Shown here piece after piece: positions 6,906-8,845 of a stretch of 8,845 nucleotides of DNA. The stretch is from contig UQHR01000051.1 in NCBI GenBank assembly GCA_900540905.1, positions 1-8,845 on the forward strand. The letters run 5' to 3'. The notes under the pieces are model-generated. The model was not told the origin of the DNA. It did no database searches and worked only from the letters and a program-made list of their open reading frames with translations. This stretch comes from an uncultured Collinsella sp. (GTDB lineage Bacteria > Actinomycetota > Coriobacteriia > Coriobacteriales > Coriobacteriaceae). Within the stretch, counting starts at the first letter, position 1, and each line of letters begins with the position of its first letter. The translations under genes and the position numbers were made by a program.

Positions 6906-6986
6906 CCCCATAAGTTGCGGTGGAATACGGACTGTTTTGACCCTTTAAGCAGCAATTCAGTCTCTATTTCACCGCAACTCATTGGG
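6906..6986. repeat. Large imperfect palindrome between ThrE and DUF2798
   Basis: Arms of 22 bases (6913-6934 and 6958-6979) match at 19 positions when one is reverse-complemented; both outer ends read AGTTGCGGTG/CACCGCAACT. The centre is 23 bases. The symmetry continues weakly outward into CCCCA/TGGGG, reaching 6906 and 6986. No ORF of interest runs through it. It looks like a dispersed intergenic repeat or a small non-autonomous element. Confidence 0.6.
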
Positions 6987-7018
6987 GGTGCAAAGTAACC
7001 TGTCCCCTTTGCACCAAT
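6981..7018. repeat. GGGGACAGG-type palindromic (REP-like) element abutting the ThrE stop codon
   Basis: GGTGCAAAG (6987-6995) pairs perfectly with CTTTGCACC (7007-7015) around an 11-base loop; ATT/AAT outside adds three pairs past a 3-base bulge. On the minus strand the first arm runs straight into GGGGACAGGTTA. It touches the TAA of the ThrE-family gene (7018-7020). Similar GGGGACAG-containing palindromes are, to my knowledge, typical of repeats mobilised by REP-associated tyrosine transposases; no such transposase is in the window. Confidence 0.55.
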
Positions 7019-8586
7019 TAGCTGGTGTGGCGCCAGCGAGGGTCGGTGAGTGTACGCGCCACACCCAGACCAACGGGCAAAAACGCCACGATGAGCACTG
7101 CGCGCACAAACCAGCCGAGCATGTTGACCGTGTCGAAGGTGCACATGTAATACATAGAGCGATAGAGATACAGACCGGGCACCATAATGACAATCGAAGG
7201 CACCGTGAGAGCGATACGCGGGTAGGTGAGCTTGACTTCGGCCAAGCTTGCCAGCAGACCCGATACCAGCGCGCCGATAAACGCTGCTGCCTCGGGAGGC
7301 ATTCCCGTGCTGAGGCCCAGGAAGGGAATCATCGTCGGCGCATCGACGAGCGTAAGGCGCAGGGTATTGGAAACGGCGCCGATCAACCCAGCTGCCGAGG
7401 CCATCTTTACCGGGCTGTTGAACATCACCGAGAAGCCGAATACGCCAACGAAGCTCATCACCACGCGCAGGAGCGTAAGGGCAAGCGGCGAAAGGCCGAG
7501 CGGGGCAAAATCATCCGGTGCCAGCCCCACACACTCGGCAACCATCCAGCCCACAAGGGTCGCCATCACAATAATCGACACGGCATACGAAAGACGCTCA
7601 ATGCCGCTTCGCATATCGAGCTTAGCGATGTCGAGGCCTGCCGTAATGAGGGGAAAGCCGGGAATCACGAAGAGCATGGCGCCGATATAGCCTTCTTGGT
7701 GCGACATTGCCCCCGGTACGACCTGGCCAAGGCCGAGCAATGCCAGCAGATACGAAACGCAAGCGAGCGCAACGCCCGTCGTCAGCGCGCTAAACTGGCC
7801 AAGACCCTGCTTGAGAATATGGGAGCGAGCAAAGTTACCGACACCAGCGCCTACGAATGCGCAGGCCATCTCGATAGGGCCGCCGCCGAGCAAAAAGACG
7901 AAGGCGCCGCAAGCACAGGCTGCCGCAAGGCCCTGTTGCCAGGGAGAGTAATCGGGTTTTGAGCTCTCAACGGTCCTGAGCATCTCGTGGTACTCGTGTA
8001 CCGTGAAGCGACGACCATAGGTCTCGATTTCCTTGAGGAAACTCTCCATCATCCAAATGCGATGGGTATTGACTCCCGTTGTGGGCAGGCTGACAACCTC
8101 GTTAAAGCAGTGGCCATCTTCGATGCAAGTACACTCAAACGATAGGAGACTCAGGTCGACGTGAATTGTGACGCCGAGCACGGCAGCAACACGATTCATG
8201 GTATCGCGCACGCGCCAGGCACCTGTTCCGCTTGCCAGCATAAGCATGCCGGTGCGGCAGATGATGGATGACTTATCGGTGAGCGGCGCATCGACGGCAA
8301 GCTCATCGCCTGCCGTCACGATCTGGTGCCAGTCAGTTTTCATATGGAGCGCGCCGGCACGAACGCCGTGGTGCATGGGGGCTCTCGAAAGCAGCGAGTC
8401 AAGGCGCGAAGGCTGTGGGGGCTCCGTTAATTCGCCCTCGTCCTCGTCGGGCTCTTCATCGACCAGATCAAATGAGTCAAGCGATGCCGGCTCGCGACGA
8501 TCGATTAGCTCCTCATCCTCATCATCAAAGTAATTGAACTGATCGAGCATGTCCTCTTCGATTGCGCGCTCGCTCGCATCGTCCAT
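7018..8586 (-). CDS. ThrE-family threonine/serine exporter-like membrane protein
   Basis: A 522-residue protein. Residues 1-60 are an acidic, low-complexity tail. Residues 75-210 form a soluble region with the family pattern LASGTGAWRVRDTMNRVAAVLG (116-137). The first membrane bundle (about 215-350) contains the signature FVIPGFPLITAGLDIA (306-321); the second (about 365-515, ThrE_2-like) contains VPSIVIMVPGLYLYRSM (462-478), echoing the first. The classical actinobacterial ThrE has the same fused two-domain layout and exports threonine and serine using the proton gradient; substrate here is inferred from family only. The start is well supported: AGGGAG (8594-8599) lies 7 bases before the ATG. 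The soluble region has C152, C154 and C160 close together. The gene is monocistronic between two terminators, and its stop codon abuts a palindromic repeat. Confidence 0.88.
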   Translation of the reverse strand: MDDASERAIEEDMLDQFNYFDDEDEELIDRREPASLDSFDLVDEEPDEDEGELTEPPQPSRLDSLLSRAPMHHGVRAGALHMKTDWHQIVTAGDELAVDAPLTDKSSIICRTGMLMLASGTGAWRVRDTMNRVAAVLGVTIHVDLSLLSFECTCIEDGHCFNEVVSLPTTGVNTHRIWMMESFLKEIETYGRRFTVHEYHEMLRTVESSKPDYSPWQQGLAAACACGAFVFLLGGGPIEMACAFVGAGVGNFARSHILKQGLGQFSALTTGVALACVSYLLALLGLGQVVPGAMSHQEGYIGAMLFVIPGFPLITAGLDIAKLDMRSGIERLSYAVSIIVMATLVGWMVAECVGLAPDDFAPLGLSPLALTLLRVVMSFVGVFGFSVMFNSPVKMASAAGLIGAVSNTLRLTLVDAPTMIPFLGLSTGMPPEAAAFIGALVSGLLASLAEVKLTYPRIALTVPSIVIMVPGLYLYRSMYYMCTFDTVNMLGWFVRAVLIVAFLPVGLGVARTLTDPRWRHTS

Positions 8587-8642
8587 CCCGGTGCTCCCTT
8601 CCTATCGACTAACCCCCATCCTAGACAGCGACGGCTAAAGGA

Positions 8643-8670
8643 AACATAAAAGAGGCGGCTGTCATGCGAA
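8643..8670 (-). promoter_or_regulatory. Possible promoter for the ThrE-family gene
   Basis: Minus-strand TTCGCA (8665-8670) and TATGTT (8643-8648) are separated by 16 bases; each matches the -35/-10 consensus at four of six positions. The transcript would start about 50 bases upstream of the ATG at 8586. It is the best pair seen in this spacer, but weak. Confidence 0.25.
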
Positions 8671-8692
8671 CCATGTGCGCAATAGCCATTGA

Positions 8693-8723
8693 GTAGTCGT
8701 TTAAGAACGTCCCCAATGACTAC
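8693..8723. repeat. Second GGGGAC-centred palindromic element, upstream of ThrE
   Basis: GTAGTCGTT (8693-8701) pairs with AATGACTAC (8715-8723) at eight of nine positions. On the minus strand the first arm runs directly into GGGGACGTTCTT, the same arrangement as in the element at 6981-7018 although the arm sequences differ. No coding region overlaps it. Confidence 0.45.
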
Positions 8724-8807
8724 ATCGATGTTCTAAGTGTCAACCAAGTCAACGCCGCAGATAGAGGACGGACAGCGAGCGACGTCCAGGGCGAACAAGT
8801 TGGCATG

Positions 8808-8845
8808 AAAAAGGCAAGGCATAGACCTTCTGGTCATGCCTTGCC
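8808..8845 (-). terminator. Rho-independent terminator at the right edge, minus strand
   Basis: GGCAAGGCAT (8813-8822) pairs perfectly with ATGCCTTGCC (8836-8845); after a single bulged A, GACC pairs with GGTC around a TTCT tetraloop. On the minus strand the stem is followed by TTTTTCATG. It ends a minus-strand gene outside the window and insulates the ThrE-family gene. It could be bidirectional, but the flank is not visible. Confidence 0.85.

Noticed and set aside
6815..7144. A 109-codon minus-strand frame overlapping the end of the ThrE gene and the palindromic spacer.
   Set aside because: It is out of frame with the ThrE gene, runs through palindromic repeats and has no recognisable domain or ribosome-binding site.
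6982..7962. A 326-codon plus-strand frame opposite the ThrE-family gene.
   Set aside because: It is very rich in His, Arg, Glu and Ala and lacks any family motif; the opposite strand encodes conserved membrane segments.
1..8845. Search for CRISPR arrays, tRNA or rRNA genes, or phage and transposase genes.
   Set aside because: No regularly spaced repeats, no tRNA-like cloverleaf and no transposase or integrase motifs were seen by reading either strand.

Overview
The window looks like part of a high-GC Gram-positive anaerobe of the Coriobacteriia, most likely Collinsella or a close relative. This is inferred from the base composition, an actinobacterial-type ClpC, a giant anaerobe-type acyl-CoA dehydratase activase-related protein, and the general style of the genes. 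No rRNA or tRNA is present to confirm it. All five genes lie on the minus strand, so transcription runs from right to left.

Layout in transcription order: (i) the right end carries a strong minus-strand terminator (8808-8845) for a gene outside the window, then about 220 bases with a GGGGAC-centred palindrome; (ii) a ThrE-type threonine/serine exporter family protein (7018-8586) with an unusual acidic N-terminus; (iii) a 315-base spacer (6703-7017) with nested palindromic repeats and a perfect hairpin plus T-tract terminator; (iv) a small four-helix membrane protein of the DUF2798 family (6154-6702); (v) a spacer with an imperfect inverted repeat, a strong terminator and the promoter/operator of the next operon; (vi) a 1479-residue activase-related protein (1433-5872) whose stop codon overlaps the start of (vii) a TetR-family regulator (760-1449); (viii) a spacer with hairpins; (ix) the 5' part of clpC (1-562), cut by the window edge.

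The clearest functional unit is the activase-related/TetR operon. The two genes overlap and are probably translationally coupled. Upstream is an extended -10 promoter whose -35 region is covered by a perfect 9-3-9 palindrome, which fits autorepression by the TetR protein. The large protein combines two HSP70/actin-fold ATPase modules, each with the Cys pair that holds the [4Fe-4S] cluster in HgdC-type activators, with two HgdB-like Cys-containing halves. No separate dehydratase subunits are present, so its substrate is unknown. ThrE, DUF2798 and ClpC appear to be independent transcription units separated by terminators.

The extreme left end has a C10-T4-G9 fold-back that looks like an assembly or sequencing artefact, so the last clpC residues read there should not be trusted.
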